Origin: Paenibacillus sp. yr247
GTDB lineage: Bacteria > Bacillota > Bacilli > Paenibacillales > NBRC-103111
Direction: 5' to 3'
Length of the DNA: 64,000 bases
NCBI RefSeq assembly: GCF_900103825.1
Contig: NZ_FNIF01000003.1
Location: forward strand, 307,859-371,858
Part shown: one piece after another, positions 8,478 to 17,664 of the stretch
Layout: each line of letters opens with the position of its first letter
Numbering within the stretch: the first letter of the stretch is position 1
Made by a program: the position numbers and the translations under genes
Notes under the pieces: generated by a model
Database searches by the model: none
Told to the model about the DNA's origin: nothing
The model's input: the letters and a program-made list of their open reading frames with translations, nothing else

Positions 8478-9578
8478 ATGGTAAATCCCTATGTGGGTAT
8501 TTTAGTCAACAATTCCTTGTACACAGGCATTCCCCTGGGGAATACAAAATATGAAGCCATTCAATATTACAGTGATGCAGGCAAGGAATATGGCATCACT
8601 CCCTGCTACTTCCGCATGCAAGATGTACGAATCGATACGATGAAGGTCCATGCATATATTCAAAAAGGGAGTCAATATATCCGAGAATGGATCGAAATGC
8701 CCAAAGTCATTCATAACCGAGCAATTTACTTAGATCATGCTTCTTATGAGGAACTGGAAAGCTGGACACAGCATGGCATTCATGTATTCAACCGTTGGAA
8801 TAGGTACAGCAAACTGCAAATCCACCAATTTCTTCTACAGGATGAGCTCATTAGACCTCATCTGCCTGGTACTTATCCAGCCACCATGAAAAATATGAAA
8901 ATCATGATGAGTGCCTACGATTCTATCATTATTAAACAGACGAACTCTAGCATCGGACGCGGCGTTATGAAGATGGATCGAGTTCCTAACGGTTGGCAGC
9001 TTATTTATCCAGCTACATTAAGAATCAGCAACAAAATATGGCGTCAGCTTAGCTTTAGAAGACAACTTCCCTTGACCCTGCTACGCAAAATTCATAACCG
9101 TGGCTATATCTTGCAGCAGCGCTTACCTCTGGCTACTTTTGACGGGCGTCCATTCGATTTGCGTATCTCTGTTCAACGCGGGGCTTTCGGCGAATGGGGA
9201 GTGACAGGTATCGTAGCCAAAGTCGCTTCACGCAAGCTCTTCGTGACCAATGTCGCTCAGGGTGGCGAAGTACGAACACTGACCGATATTCTAACAGCCG
9301 AGTATCCGTCTCTGGATCAATCTGCCGTGTTTGCGCAAATTACAGATTTTACACTTCGAGTCGCCAAGTTTTTAAGCATGAAACTCCCCCATTTGGCTGA
9401 TCTTGGACTTGATGTTGGGATTACATGCGACGGATATCCGTTGTTCATTGAATGCAATAGTAAAGATCAACGGTATAGCTTCAGGGAAGCTAATATGATG
9501 GAAGAATGGAAAGCCACCTATTATAACCCTATTGCCTATGCCAAATTCTTATTAGACGGAGGCACCCCACCGCTTTAA
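8478..9578 (+). CDS. YheC/YheD-family endospore coat-associated ATP-grasp protein
   Basis: A 366-residue protein that opens with PYVGILVNN, then a linker, then an ATP-grasp-type C-terminal region with SIIIKQTNSSIGRGVMKM (nucleotide-binding strand and loop), RPFDLRISVQ and a closing metal-ligand-like FIECNSKDQRYSF. This architecture is that of the YheC/YheD family, which in Bacillus is associated with the spore coat. AAGGAGTG lies just before the ATG. It is divergent from the glycosyltransferase and repeat-protein unit, sharing a 264-base control region, and that strengthens the spore-surface reading of the whole block. Substrate and reaction are unknown. Confidence 0.8.
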   Translation: MVNPYVGILVNNSLYTGIPLGNTKYEAIQYYSDAGKEYGITPCYFRMQDVRIDTMKVHAYIQKGSQYIREWIEMPKVIHNRAIYLDHASYEELESWTQHGIHVFNRWNRYSKLQIHQFLLQDELIRPHLPGTYPATMKNMKIMMSAYDSIIIKQTNSSIGRGVMKMDRVPNGWQLIYPATLRISNKIWRQLSFRRQLPLTLLRKIHNRGYILQQRLPLATFDGRPFDLRISVQRGAFGEWGVTGIVAKVASRKLFVTNVAQGGEVRTLTDILTAEYPSLDQSAVFAQITDFTLRVAKFLSMKLPHLADLGLDVGITCDGYPLFIECNSKDQRYSFREANMMEEWKATYYNPIAYAKFLLDGGTPPL

Positions 9579-9588
9579 TAGCGAAAAA

Positions 9589-9633
9589 AATAACACCGTG
9601 CCTTGCGCATATACGCGTAGGAACGGTGTTATT
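9589..9633. terminator. Bidirectional terminator
   Basis: Arms AATAACACCGT and ACGGTGTTATT lie between the convergent ATP-grasp and NagZ-like genes, with an A-run on the left and T-rich sequence on the right. Confidence 0.85.
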
Positions 9634-10904
9634 TATTTGCTGTTGGCACCAAGTACATCGCGCACTTCAGCGTTTAGTTTATTGATATCAGGAACTTTAA
9701 TCGGATGATCATCTAGTTGATATTTCTGTTTCACCTTCATGACTTGACGCACACTTTGGTCTATCGTTTCCATCGGAATTCTCCCTGATTTAACGGCTTC
9801 TCGCAGCGCTGTAATTACTTTTATGGTCTTTTCGTAGTCGTGTCCGACCATAACGATATTCGCCCCCGCAAGAACTGACTTCACGGCTGACTCACCTAAA
9901 TCATAGTTCTTGATGATGGCTCCCATCGTCATATCATCGGTCATAATTAGCCCCTGAAAGCCCATTTCCTTTCGCAATAAGTCGGTCATTATTTTTCTCG
10001 ACATCGAAGCTGGATTATTGGCGTCTATTTTAGGCAGCAGAATATGGGCAACCATGATAGCATCGGCCTGATGCTTGATGGCTTCCGCGAACGGGATTAG
10101 CTCCAGCTTACGCAAGCGGGCAAGATCATTCTGAACGATCGGCAGTCCAATATGCGAATCCACCGACGTATCGCCATGACCCGGAAAATGCTTCACCACA
10201 GGGACGACCTGCTGATCCTGCAGTCCGTTCATCATTGGAATACCAAAAGAGCTTACAATAGAAGCGTTAGATCCAAATGAACGATCTCCAATGACCGGAT
10301 TATTGGGATTGCTATTGACATCAAGATCCGGAGCGAAATCCATGTTCAAGCCATAGGCGTTCAATTCTTTCCCAAGCAAATGGCCAATATTATAGGCTAA
10401 TTTCGTACTCCCCGTTTTCCCGACTTCCTTACTAGTCGGTGTTTTCGTAATCTCATCCGGCAGCCGTGTCACTCTTCCGCCTTCTTCATCAACACCTAAC
10501 CAAAGTGGAAGCTTATTTACAGCATTTGTCTCTTTCAATTCATTTACCAGACCTACCAGCTGGCTCGTATTTTTCACATTCGGTTTGTATAAAATAATGC
10601 CGCCGACGTGATAGGTTTCAATAAGCTCGCGCGCATGTACATTCATACTATACTCATCGATGCCCGTTATAATCATCTGTCCTAACTTTTCTTCCAGCGT
10701 CATCGCTCTGTCGTCACTTGTTGGGAGCGGTGTCGGTGCAGCTACCACACTCGAAGGTGTCGGAGCAGTTGATGGTGATGGTGATGGTGTTGGTACTGTG
10801 GGTGATGGATTATCTCCTTGATGAGATAAACAACCCGTCATTAATAATGAGAGCGCAGCTGCACACACAGTGCCTCTGATTAACATAGGTATACTTCGGT
10901 TCAC
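9633..10904 (-). CDS. Beta-N-acetylhexosaminidase (GH3, NagZ-type) lipoprotein
   Basis: A glycoside hydrolase family 3 enzyme that removes N-acetylglucosamine from muropeptides. I choose the GTG at 10904, preceded by GGAAGGTG. It gives a signal peptide with lipobox LMTGC at residues 20-24, so the protein is anchored outside the membrane. An in-frame ATG at 10979 would give an implausible 50-residue leader. A Pro/Ser/Thr linker of about 45 residues follows the Cys. Catalytic signs are the NagZ His/Asp loop KHFPGHGDT and the nucleophile region LIMTDDMTMGA. About 423 residues is usual for the Bacillus NagZ/YbbD catalytic domain plus leader. The small membrane protein gene lies immediately upstream, probably in the same operon. 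Confidence 0.9.
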   Translation of the reverse strand: MNRSIPMLIRGTVCAAALSLLMTGCLSHQGDNPSPTVPTPSPSPSTAPTPSSVVAAPTPLPTSDDRAMTLEEKLGQMIITGIDEYSMNVHARELIETYHVGGIILYKPNVKNTSQLVGLVNELKETNAVNKLPLWLGVDEEGGRVTRLPDEITKTPTSKEVGKTGSTKLAYNIGHLLGKELNAYGLNMDFAPDLDVNSNPNNPVIGDRSFGSNASIVSSFGIPMMNGLQDQQVVPVVKHFPGHGDTSVDSHIGLPIVQNDLARLRKLELIPFAEAIKHQADAIMVAHILLPKIDANNPASMSRKIMTDLLRKEMGFQGLIMTDDMTMGAIIKNYDLGESAVKSVLAGANIVMVGHDYEKTIKVITALREAVKSGRIPMETIDQSVRQVMKVKQKYQLDDHPIKVPDINKLNAEVRDVLGANSK

Positions 10905-10971
10905 ATCTTCACCTTCCTTCACTTTCAATCCTATCCTCTTAACGTTAGTCCACGTATAATTGTTGTATGAC

Positions 10972-11271
10972 TTAATCATTACTTCTTAGCTCCCTCAGCA
11001 TCCAAAACAGGATTAAATAAATCCCATAACACCCTAAGTAAGCTCCACTAAACAGGAATAAGTCATTTTTGAAAATGCCGTGAATATTCGTCATAAATAC
11101 GGTCTCATCCCTTAAAGTCTCATAAACAGCGAGCGCGCTGATGATTCCAAACAGATACGCACATCCCACAGCTAGCGCATGATACACTACTCGGAATGCT
11201 GCAAACAGCCAAGCACTGATCAGCATGCAAGGCGGAATCAGAAGGATGAAAATTGTAATTATAATGGACAT
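10972..11271 (-). CDS. Small integral membrane protein, unknown function
   Basis: A 99-residue protein with about three hydrophobic segments: an N-terminal SIIITIFILLIPPCMLISAW, a middle YLFGIISALAVY and a C-terminal YLGCYGIYLILFWML. It ends about 70 bases before the chosen start of the NagZ-like lipoprotein gene on the same strand. No family is recognised. Confidence 0.6.
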   Translation of the reverse strand: MSIIITIFILLIPPCMLISAWLFAAFRVVYHALAVGCAYLFGIISALAVYETLRDETVFMTNIHGIFKNDLFLFSGAYLGCYGIYLILFWMLRELRSND

Positions 11272-11435
11272 ATCTCATTTCACCTCTTCATCAGCATTGA
11301 CGGTTTCCTTATTGTAAATACCAATTACATATTGTTCCATTTTATGATATGATTGATATTGAAAATGAAGCGTTTACATTTTCTTTTCCTGCAAGGACCC
11401 GACTTATATCCATCACAAGGAAAAGAGGTCCGTCA

Positions 11436-11657
11436 ATGAAAAAGAATATCGCCATACAGTATTCGCAGACCCTGGATGCCGCTTTTGAGCAAATCGCAAG
11501 GTGCAAGTCCTGTGCGAGTATTTCTGATCATTCCTCACGAACCCCTGTCCAGTGTATTAAGTTCGCCGGCTCCTCAGTTCCCATCTCTGTTAACCTCGCT
11601 GCCTGCCATACCTGCGGGGATTATAAGCTAGCATATTCCACGCCAAACAGCCGTTAG
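11436..11657 (+). CDS. Small CxxC protein, unknown function
   Basis: Seventy-three residues beginning MKKNIAIQY, with AAAGAGG seven bases upstream of the ATG. An in-frame upstream ATG at 11349 has no ribosome site. Two CxxC pairs, CKSC near residue 23 and CHTC near residue 58, suggest a small zinc-ribbon fold. The stop codon overlaps the start of a terminator hairpin, so the gene is monocistronic. No function is recognised. Confidence 0.5.
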   Translation: MKKNIAIQYSQTLDAAFEQIARCKSCASISDHSSRTPVQCIKFAGSSVPISVNLAACHTCGDYKLAYSTPNSR

Positions 11658-11668
11658 GCTGTTTTTTA
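11646..11668 (+). terminator. Intrinsic terminator
   Basis: Arms AACAGCC and GGCTGTT are followed by a T-run; the hairpin begins inside the last codons of the small CxxC gene. Confidence 0.75.
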
Positions 11669-11756
11669 GTGCCCCTACCTTTCAGTTCCTTCACAATTCG
11701 ACAATTGATTCTTTTATCTTTCTGTGGCAAGATTAGCGAAGAACCATTTATAGGGA

Positions 11757-11812
11757 TCTTTGATCTTGATCAAAGTCTCTAAGCATGAAAAGATCTTTGA
11801 TCAAAGTCTCTA
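11757..11812. promoter_or_regulatory. Repeated GATCAAAG palindromes upstream of psd
   Basis: Between 11757 and 11812 the 16-mer TTGATCAAAGTCTCTA occurs twice (11766-11781 and 11797-11812). Each copy contributes to an inverted repeat of the CTTTGATC/GATCAAAG type. The psd start codon follows 29 bases later. It could be an operator pair or a transcribed hairpin; no regulator is recognised. Confidence 0.4.
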
Positions 11813-11840
11813 CTAACCACGAATGAACAGGAGTTATTCT

Positions 11841-12629
11841 ATGTCAAAACCGTTTTTTCGATTGCTAACGGAACTGTCGTCACGCAAATGGGTATCACAA
11901 GTGACAGGTGCTTTTGCCAGATCCAAAGCAAGCCGGATTTTCATTCCACGTTTTGCCCAAACCTACGGTATACGTGTCGAAGATGCTGAAAAGCATGTAA
12001 AAGATTATAAGTCCTTAAATGATTTTTTCACACGCAGATTGAAGCCCGGATTACGTCCGATCCACGAAGACTTAACTCGCGTAGTTAGTCCTGTTGACGC
12101 CATGATTACAGGCATCGGCGACATTAAAGAAGGCTTAATAGTAAATGTCAAAGGCCAAGACTATACGATCGAAGAGCTGCTTAATCGATCACCTCGTACG
12201 GTCAACTATAAAAATGGCTTCTATTTCGTTCTGTACCTCAGTCCTACAGACTATCACCGCATTCATTCGCCAATTAATGGCGAAATTCTTGAAAAAGAAC
12301 ATGTACTTGGAAAAGTATATCCTGTGAATGAATTCGGACTACGGCATATGCCTAGAGTACTTAGTCGTAACGAACGGTTAATCACATTTATTCAGCATCA
12401 TGCAGGCGAAGTTGCTGTTGTTAAGGTCGGCGCACTGAATGTTAGCTCAATTCAATATGTAAAGCCTCTTCCCAAAACGCTTGAACGTGGTCAAGAACTG
12501 GCATACTTTGAATTTGGCTCAACTGTCGTTCTTCTTTTTGAAGATGATATGTTTGAACCTCGTCCAGATCTGCAGCTTGGTTCTAAAGTAAAAATGGGAG
12601 AAGACCTCGGCCGTTTCCTAGAGAAATAA
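11841..12629 (+). CDS. psd: Phosphatidylserine decarboxylase proenzyme
   Basis: Converts phosphatidylserine to phosphatidylethanolamine at the membrane. The ATG at 11841 is chosen because AGGAG ends seven bases before it; the ATG at 11823 precedes the ribosome site. Family marks are VSPVDA with an active-site Asp, the SPTDYHRIHSP motif with two His, and the self-cleavage site FGST near residue 227. Cleavage there before Ser forms the pyruvoyl group and splits the chain into beta and alpha subunits. 262 residues is normal for the Bacillus type. The MFS gene follows 30 bases later, so the two are probably co-transcribed. Confidence 0.95.
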   Translation: MSKPFFRLLTELSSRKWVSQVTGAFARSKASRIFIPRFAQTYGIRVEDAEKHVKDYKSLNDFFTRRLKPGLRPIHEDLTRVVSPVDAMITGIGDIKEGLIVNVKGQDYTIEELLNRSPRTVNYKNGFYFVLYLSPTDYHRIHSPINGEILEKEHVLGKVYPVNEFGLRHMPRVLSRNERLITFIQHHAGEVAVVKVGALNVSSIQYVKPLPKTLERGQELAYFEFGSTVVLLFEDDMFEPRPDLQLGSKVKMGEDLGRFLEK

Positions 12630-12659
12630 AGGAAACTGAGATCATGAGAGGAGAAAATC

Positions 12660-13916
12660 ATGGCAGCCGTTACAACATCTCCAGATCCTAGCTCCAAGAG
12701 CTTACATGGCACCGGAGACATCAAGCCTACCGTTTATCGCATTCTATTCGCAATTGGTCTTGTCCACTTGCTCAACGATTCAATTCAATCTGTCATTCCT
12801 GCAATCTTTCCCATACTGAAAAGCGAGATGGGCTTAAGCTATACACAGATTGGTTGGGTCCAGTTCGCCATTAATTTTACAGCTTCCATAATGCAGCCCG
12901 TTGTCGGCTTGTATACGGATCGCAAGCCATCCCCTTATATGCTGCCGATTGGAATGGCTTCCACCCTTATGGGGATGCTGCTTCTCGCCTTTGCCCATTC
13001 CTATTGGGTTGTATTATTGTCTGTATGCTTTGTAGGCCTTGGCTCAGCCGCCTTTCACCCGGAGGGATCTCGTGTATCTCATATGGCCGCCGGAGGACGC
13101 AAAGGTCTAGCTCAATCCATCTTCCAGGTTGGCGGTAACGCCGGCCAATCCCTGGCCCCGATAATGACCAAATGGATTTTCATTCCACTTGGATTATTCG
13201 GTTCCATTTGGTTCACGGGTGTTGCCGCGATAGCTATCGCCGTACAGCTTTATATCGCGGGTTGGTATAAAACCGTGCTGCGGGCCACACCGGTTATGTC
13301 AAAAGCAATCGCACAACGCACCGTCAGTCCGCAGCGACGCAAGCAAGTCATGTTCGCCATTTGCTTACTTATCTTTCTTGTTTTCGTCCGTTCTTGGTAT
13401 GGCGCTGCGATGAGCGGCTACTTCGCTTTTTTCTTGCAGGATACCTACGGCATGTCGATCGACCGTGCGCAGGACTTTATCTTCTTGTTCCTCGCGGCTG
13501 GAGCCGTTGGGACATTTTTTGGCGGCCCGCTTGCAGACCGCTTCGGTAGACGCAATGTCATTTTCTTTTCTATGCTGGGTTCAGCACCGTTTGCTTTGCT
13601 CTTACCGCACGTGACGATCACTTGGGCATACATCTTACTTGTACTGATTGGCATAATACTGTTATCCAGCTTCTCAGTTACCGTTGTCTATGCCCAAATG
13701 TTGTTCCCTGGGAAGGTGGGGACGGTTTCTGGCCTCATTACAGGTCTAGCTTTTGGAATGGGCGGTATCGGGAGTGTCGTTCTTGGAAATCTCTGCGATG
13801 CGATAGGCACAACGCGCGTTATGGAATTATGTGCGTTTCTGCCGCTCCTTGGCATCCTGACTTTCCTCCTCCCTTCGGATCGTAAGTTAAAAGAGTGGAC
13901 AGAAGAACAACAATAG
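12660..13916 (+). CDS. MFS transporter, fosmidomycin-resistance (Fsr) type
   Basis: A 418-residue major facilitator protein with about twelve hydrophobic segments. It contains the early motif GLVHLLNDSIQSVIPAIFP, characteristic of the Fsr-like branch, the loop YTDRKPSP after helix 2, and GPLADRFGRR after helix 8 in the second half. A GAGAGGAG precedes the ATG. Members of this branch export small hydrophobic or phosphonate compounds such as fosmidomycin in E. coli; the natural substrate here is not known. A cytosolic tail of charged residues ends the protein just before a bidirectional terminator. Confidence 0.85.
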   Translation: MAAVTTSPDPSSKSLHGTGDIKPTVYRILFAIGLVHLLNDSIQSVIPAIFPILKSEMGLSYTQIGWVQFAINFTASIMQPVVGLYTDRKPSPYMLPIGMASTLMGMLLLAFAHSYWVVLLSVCFVGLGSAAFHPEGSRVSHMAAGGRKGLAQSIFQVGGNAGQSLAPIMTKWIFIPLGLFGSIWFTGVAAIAIAVQLYIAGWYKTVLRATPVMSKAIAQRTVSPQRRKQVMFAICLLIFLVFVRSWYGAAMSGYFAFFLQDTYGMSIDRAQDFIFLFLAAGAVGTFFGGPLADRFGRRNVIFFSMLGSAPFALLLPHVTITWAYILLVLIGIILLSSFSVTVVYAQMLFPGKVGTVSGLITGLAFGMGGIGSVVLGNLCDAIGTTRVMELCAFLPLLGILTFLLPSDRKLKEWTEEQQ

Positions 13917-13918
13917 CA

Positions 13919-13973
13919 AAAAAACCTTGCCAAGCAAGTTGAGATCTTCAACTGCTTGTGCAAGGTTTTTTTG
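13919..13973. terminator. Bidirectional terminator
   Basis: AAAAAAACCTTG pairs with CAAGGTTTTTT around an inner GCAAG/CTTGC stem, between the convergent MFS and malic enzyme genes. Confidence 0.8.
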
Positions 13974-13999
13974 TACGTCCATTGCTGCGTTACAACGGT

Positions 14000-15439
14000 T
14001 TATTCGTGATTAGCATCGTGAAGATCACGTTGGTTGCGCCGGCGAGCCACACCAGATTCATAGGCGGCTTCCATAACAGCTTCTCGCACCTTCTCAACAA
14101 CAGCATGGTTGAACACACTTGGAATAATGTAATATTCGTTCAGCTCATCTTCATTCACGACCGATGCGATGGCTTTGGCCGCGGCCAGCTTCATTTCTTG
14201 GGTGATTCGCGAAGCTCTGCAATCCAGCACACCGCGGAAAATCCCTGGGAAGCAAAGAACATTATTAATTTGATTCGGATAATCTGACCGGCCTGTTGCC
14301 ATTACACGAACATAAGGCTCCGCTTCCTCCGGGGTAATCTCCGGGGTTGGATTTGCCATTGCGAATACAATCGGGTCAGCGGCCATTCTCTTCACATCAT
14401 CAACCTTAAGAACACCTGGACCGGAAAGACCGATGAAAATATCAGCGTCTGCAATTACATCAGACAAAGTGCCGCTTTGTAAAGAAGGATTTGTATTGTC
14501 TGCATACCATCCCCAAGCCGAATTCGAATAGCTTTCTCCGCGAACGATTGCGCCTTGTCGATCTACACCTATGACATTGGTGACTCCAGCAGCCAGAAGC
14601 ATCTTTGTACAAGCAATCCCCGCAGCTCCGATGCCCGTGATGACTACCTTACATTCACTCAACTGCTTGCCTACCAGCTTAACTGCGTTCAACAACCCGG
14701 CGAGAATAACAACCGCCGTTCCGTGCTGATCGTCGTGGAAAACTGGAATATCCAGTTCTTTGATTAATCTTTCTTCAATTTCAAAGCAACGAGGCGATGA
14801 AATGTCTTCTAAATTTATCCCACCGAATGCCGGTGCGATCGCTTTCACAGTACGAATGATTTCTTCGGTATCCTGTGTGTCCAAACAAATCGGAAACGCA
14901 TCAACACCCGCCATCTGCTTGAACAGCATGGCCTTCCCTTCCATCACCGGCATCGCCGCTTCCGGACCAATATTGCCTAGGCCCAGAACCGCTGAGCCAT
15001 CCGACACAACGGCAACCGTATTCCGTTTAATCGTTAACGAATGTGCTTTAGCCGGGTCTTCATGAATTGCCATACAAACCCGGGCAACCCCTGGCGTATA
15101 TACACGGGACAAATCGTCCCGATTTTTAATCGGTATCTTCGGGGTGACTTCAATCTTGCCGCCCAAATGCATGAGGAACGTTTGGTCCGATACGTTGATT
15201 AACCGAACCCCTTGAATACCATTCAATACTTTAACAATCGCTTCGGTATGCTCTGGATCGTTAACTTTAACCGTAATATCACGCGTTGTTGTTGTTTTAC
15301 TAGCCCGCGTCACATCAATCGCGACGATATCTCCGCCCGCATCTCCAATAGCTGTAGCAATTTTCCCAAAAGTGACCAGTTCTTTATGTATTTCCAAACG
15401 CACAATAACACTTGTGCCACCACCATTTAATCCTGCCAT
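14000..15439 (-). CDS. NAD(P)-dependent malic enzyme with N-terminal ACT domain
   Basis: Oxidative decarboxylation of malate to pyruvate. The start is the ATG at 15439 (MAGLNGGGTS), eleven bases after AGGAG. The upstream in-frame extension is hydrophobic and lacks a ribosome site. Residues 1-80 form an ACT regulatory domain (VIVRLEI...GDIVAID). Then come RVYTPGVARVC of the malic domain, a catalytic Lys region, the metal site FHDDQHGTA, and the Rossmann motif GIGAAGIA. This layout corresponds to YtsJ/MaeA-type enzymes of Bacillus. 479 residues includes the ACT extension. It works with malate synthase farther right by draining malate to pyruvate. Confidence 0.93.
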   Translation of the reverse strand: MAGLNGGGTSVIVRLEIHKELVTFGKIATAIGDAGGDIVAIDVTRASKTTTTRDITVKVNDPEHTEAIVKVLNGIQGVRLINVSDQTFLMHLGGKIEVTPKIPIKNRDDLSRVYTPGVARVCMAIHEDPAKAHSLTIKRNTVAVVSDGSAVLGLGNIGPEAAMPVMEGKAMLFKQMAGVDAFPICLDTQDTEEIIRTVKAIAPAFGGINLEDISSPRCFEIEERLIKELDIPVFHDDQHGTAVVILAGLLNAVKLVGKQLSECKVVITGIGAAGIACTKMLLAAGVTNVIGVDRQGAIVRGESYSNSAWGWYADNTNPSLQSGTLSDVIADADIFIGLSGPGVLKVDDVKRMAADPIVFAMANPTPEITPEEAEPYVRVMATGRSDYPNQINNVLCFPGIFRGVLDCRASRITQEMKLAAAKAIASVVNEDELNEYYIIPSVFNHAVVEKVREAVMEAAYESGVARRRNQRDLHDANHE

Positions 15440-15522
15440 TATAAGGATCACTCCTAAGAAAAATATTAATTGACCACATGTTAGATCATAGCACACAATG
15501 TCAATCCTGCCAAAAGCCAAAT

Positions 15523-17241
15523 TCAACATTTTGTGACAATTTCATAAACATGTCGCAGAAGAGCAACGCCGCGGCGAATCTCCTCCTCGGTGAGATGCGC
15601 AAAACCGAAACATGCCCCAGCTCGCTCTGGGGGAAGGCCATAGGTCGCTGCATCGCTCCACGAGACGCCGGCCTTACGGCATGCGGCTGCATAGACGGCG
15701 TAGTCGCGGGGGTCGCCCCGCCACCAGCCAAACAGATGCAGCCCCGCATCGCTCTCCACCCACTCGAAGAGGGTGGACAGCTGCTCCTGCAGATGAGCCT
15801 GCAGGAGCAAGAACTTGCTCGCATACACCCGCCGCATTCGGCGCAGATGTCGCTCGTAGCCGCCGCTCGCCATGAAAGCGGCGAGTGAGCGCTGTTCGAG
15901 CAGCCCCGAAGGGTGCGGCTCGTAGAGCCGCTTCGCGGCCACAAAGGCGCCGAGCAGCGCCTCCGGCAGCACGACATATCCGATGCGCAGATCCTGCAGC
16001 ATCGTTTTCGAGAAGGTGCCGATGTATACCACTCGGCCCTCTTGGTCTAGCACCTTGAGCGGCTCAATCGGCCGCCCGCGGTGCCTGAATTCGCTGTCAT
16101 AGTCGTCTTCGACGATGACAGCGCTCTGCTCCGCCGCCCAGCGCAGCAGCTGCTGGCGGCGCTCCAGGCCCAGCACCGCCCCCGTAGGGAACTGGCGGCT
16201 TGGCGTCACGAACAGCAGCCGTGCGTTCCACGGCTGCGGGACAAGCCCTTGCCCGTCCACCGCAGCGTGGACGGGCACCCCGCCAGCGGCCAGCACAGCG
16301 CGGCTGGTGCCATGATAGCCCGGGCGCTCCAGTATGACCGGATCGCCTTCATTCACGAGCACCTGGGTCAGCAGCGCTATCGCTTGCATCGACCCATTGA
16401 CGATCACGATGCGCTCAGGAGGCGCATCGATTCCCCGCATGCGCCTCAGGTGCTGAGCGATCGCTTCGCGAAGCGCATAATGACCCTCGGCGAAGTGAGC
16501 CTCCTCCTGCGGCGACTCCGTCATCCGCCGCACCTGCTCATACATCCCGCGATTCCAGAGCTCTCGCGGAAACTCATCCATTTGCGGATGACCCACCGCA
16601 AACGAAATCGCTTCTACTTGCCCTTGCTCCTGGCCCTGCTCACGCTTGTGCCTTTGCCCTTGACCCTGACCCTGCTCTCGCTTATGCCTTTGCCCTTGCC
16701 CCTGGCCCTGCTCTCGCTTTTGCTTTTGCCCTTGCTCCTGACCACGCTCACGCTTGTGTCTTTCTCCTTGCTCCTGACCCTGCTCTCGCATGTGCCTTTG
16801 CCCTTGCTCTAATCCTTCTCTTTGCTTCTGTCCTTCTCCTTCTCCTTCTCCTTCTCCTTCTCTTTCTCTTTCTCCTTCTCCTTCTCCTTCTCCTTCTCTC
16901 CGCGCTATCCGATCACCCTCACTAACCCGCGCCCCCCAATCCGAAAGTCGAATTTCCTTCCCCTTATTCTTCCGCTGTTTCTCCTGCTCACCGGCAAACA
17001 CAACATAAGTCCCTCTACCTACATCAGCCTGCAAGTAGCCTTCAGCGATCAGCATATCGTAAACCTGGTTAACGGTCCCCCGGGACAGTCCGAACATAGC
17101 CGCCAATTCGCGGCTCGATGGGAGCTTCGTATTTAACTTCAGCTTATTCCCCAGGATCTCATCATGAAGAGCATGATACAAAGCCGCATATTTACTCGCA
17201 TATCTAATTCGATAAGAATGATACGGCAAATGAAACTCCAT
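15523..17241 (-). CDS. MocR/PdxR-type regulator: GntR HTH fused to class I aminotransferase domain
   Basis: A 572-residue PLP-binding transcription factor. The ATG at 17241 follows GGAGGATTAAGC. Residues 1-80 are a GntR winged helix (LPSSRELAAMFGLSRGTVNQVY). About residues 85-210 are a hinge of extreme composition, GE/RE dipeptides and then KREQGQ-type repeats. The rest is the aminotransferase-like domain with AEGHYALREAIAQHL, VEDDYDSEFR and GTFSKTM carrying the PLP lysine. MocR proteins usually have a linker of about 20-60 residues; this one is far longer. The aminotransferase part is GC-rich compared with its neighbours. The target gene is unknown; no pdxS/pdxT is in view. Confidence 0.88.
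   Translation of the reverse strand: MEFHLPYHSYRIRYASKYAALYHALHDEILGNKLKLNTKLPSSRELAAMFGLSRGTVNQVYDMLIAEGYLQADVGRGTYVVFAGEQEKQRKNKGKEIRLSDWGARVSEGDRIARREGEGEGEGEREREGEGEGEGEGQKQREGLEQGQRHMREQGQEQGERHKRERGQEQGQKQKREQGQGQGQRHKREQGQGQGQRHKREQGQEQGQVEAISFAVGHPQMDEFPRELWNRGMYEQVRRMTESPQEEAHFAEGHYALREAIAQHLRRMRGIDAPPERIVIVNGSMQAIALLTQVLVNEGDPVILERPGYHGTSRAVLAAGGVPVHAAVDGQGLVPQPWNARLLFVTPSRQFPTGAVLGLERRQQLLRWAAEQSAVIVEDDYDSEFRHRGRPIEPLKVLDQEGRVVYIGTFSKTMLQDLRIGYVVLPEALLGAFVAAKRLYEPHPSGLLEQRSLAAFMASGGYERHLRRMRRVYASKFLLLQAHLQEQLSTLFEWVESDAGLHLFGWWRGDPRDYAVYAAACRKAGVSWSDAATYGLPPERAGACFGFAHLTEEEIRRGVALLRHVYEIVTKC
16618..16899 (-). repeat. Coding mini/microsatellite in the MocR hinge
   Basis: Two adjacent in-frame arrays. 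16835-16899 is a CTTCTC/CTTTCT hexamer microsatellite encoding GEGERE on the minus strand. 16618-16815 is a degenerate array of units built on KREQGQGQGQRH and similar. Both unit lengths are multiples of three, so slippage would lengthen or shorten the hinge without breaking the protein. Confidence 0.9.
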
Positions 17242-17664
17242 GCTTAATCCTCCGATCTTCACAGTATTCAGTTCAGTATTCCGCATATCAAGTGTCAATG
17301 AACTCTGAGGACTATTTCCCGCTTAAAATGAAATAGCCTATTTGTTAGTTGCCTCAGCCATGATTTCGGGAACCTGAGTGCGGTATTTCTTGCAAAATGC
17401 TTATTTTCGTTCCCCAAAGGGAACTACAATTCGTTTTTCAGCCCCAACCGAGGGAATATACTCCGATTTTCAATGAATAAAGAACGAGGATCGCTTAGGA
17501 ACCTGCAAACAAGTAAACGAAACAAATAACGCATTGACGTTCCCTCTTTAGACAAGCATTGCGGAAATATTGGTACATAAGAATATAACTAAATTGGATC
17601 TTTTTATAATTCCACTTTTCCATTAATCTCATAAATATGACATTATGACAAGGAGAACATTCCA
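17242..17664. other. Intergenic control region between MocR gene and acetyltransferase gene
   Basis: A 423-base divergent spacer without a convincing coding frame. It holds several GTTCCC/GGGAAC half-sites (near 17409-17422 and 17535) and AT-rich -10-like hexamers (TATAAC near 17583, TATAAT near 17605). A MocR operator would be expected here as direct repeats, but none can be assigned with confidence. Confidence 0.4.

Noticed and set aside
15501..17136. Open frames on both strands opposite the MocR gene
   Set aside because: High GC and the hinge microsatellite create long chance frames; only the minus-strand MocR frame has domains and a ribosome site.
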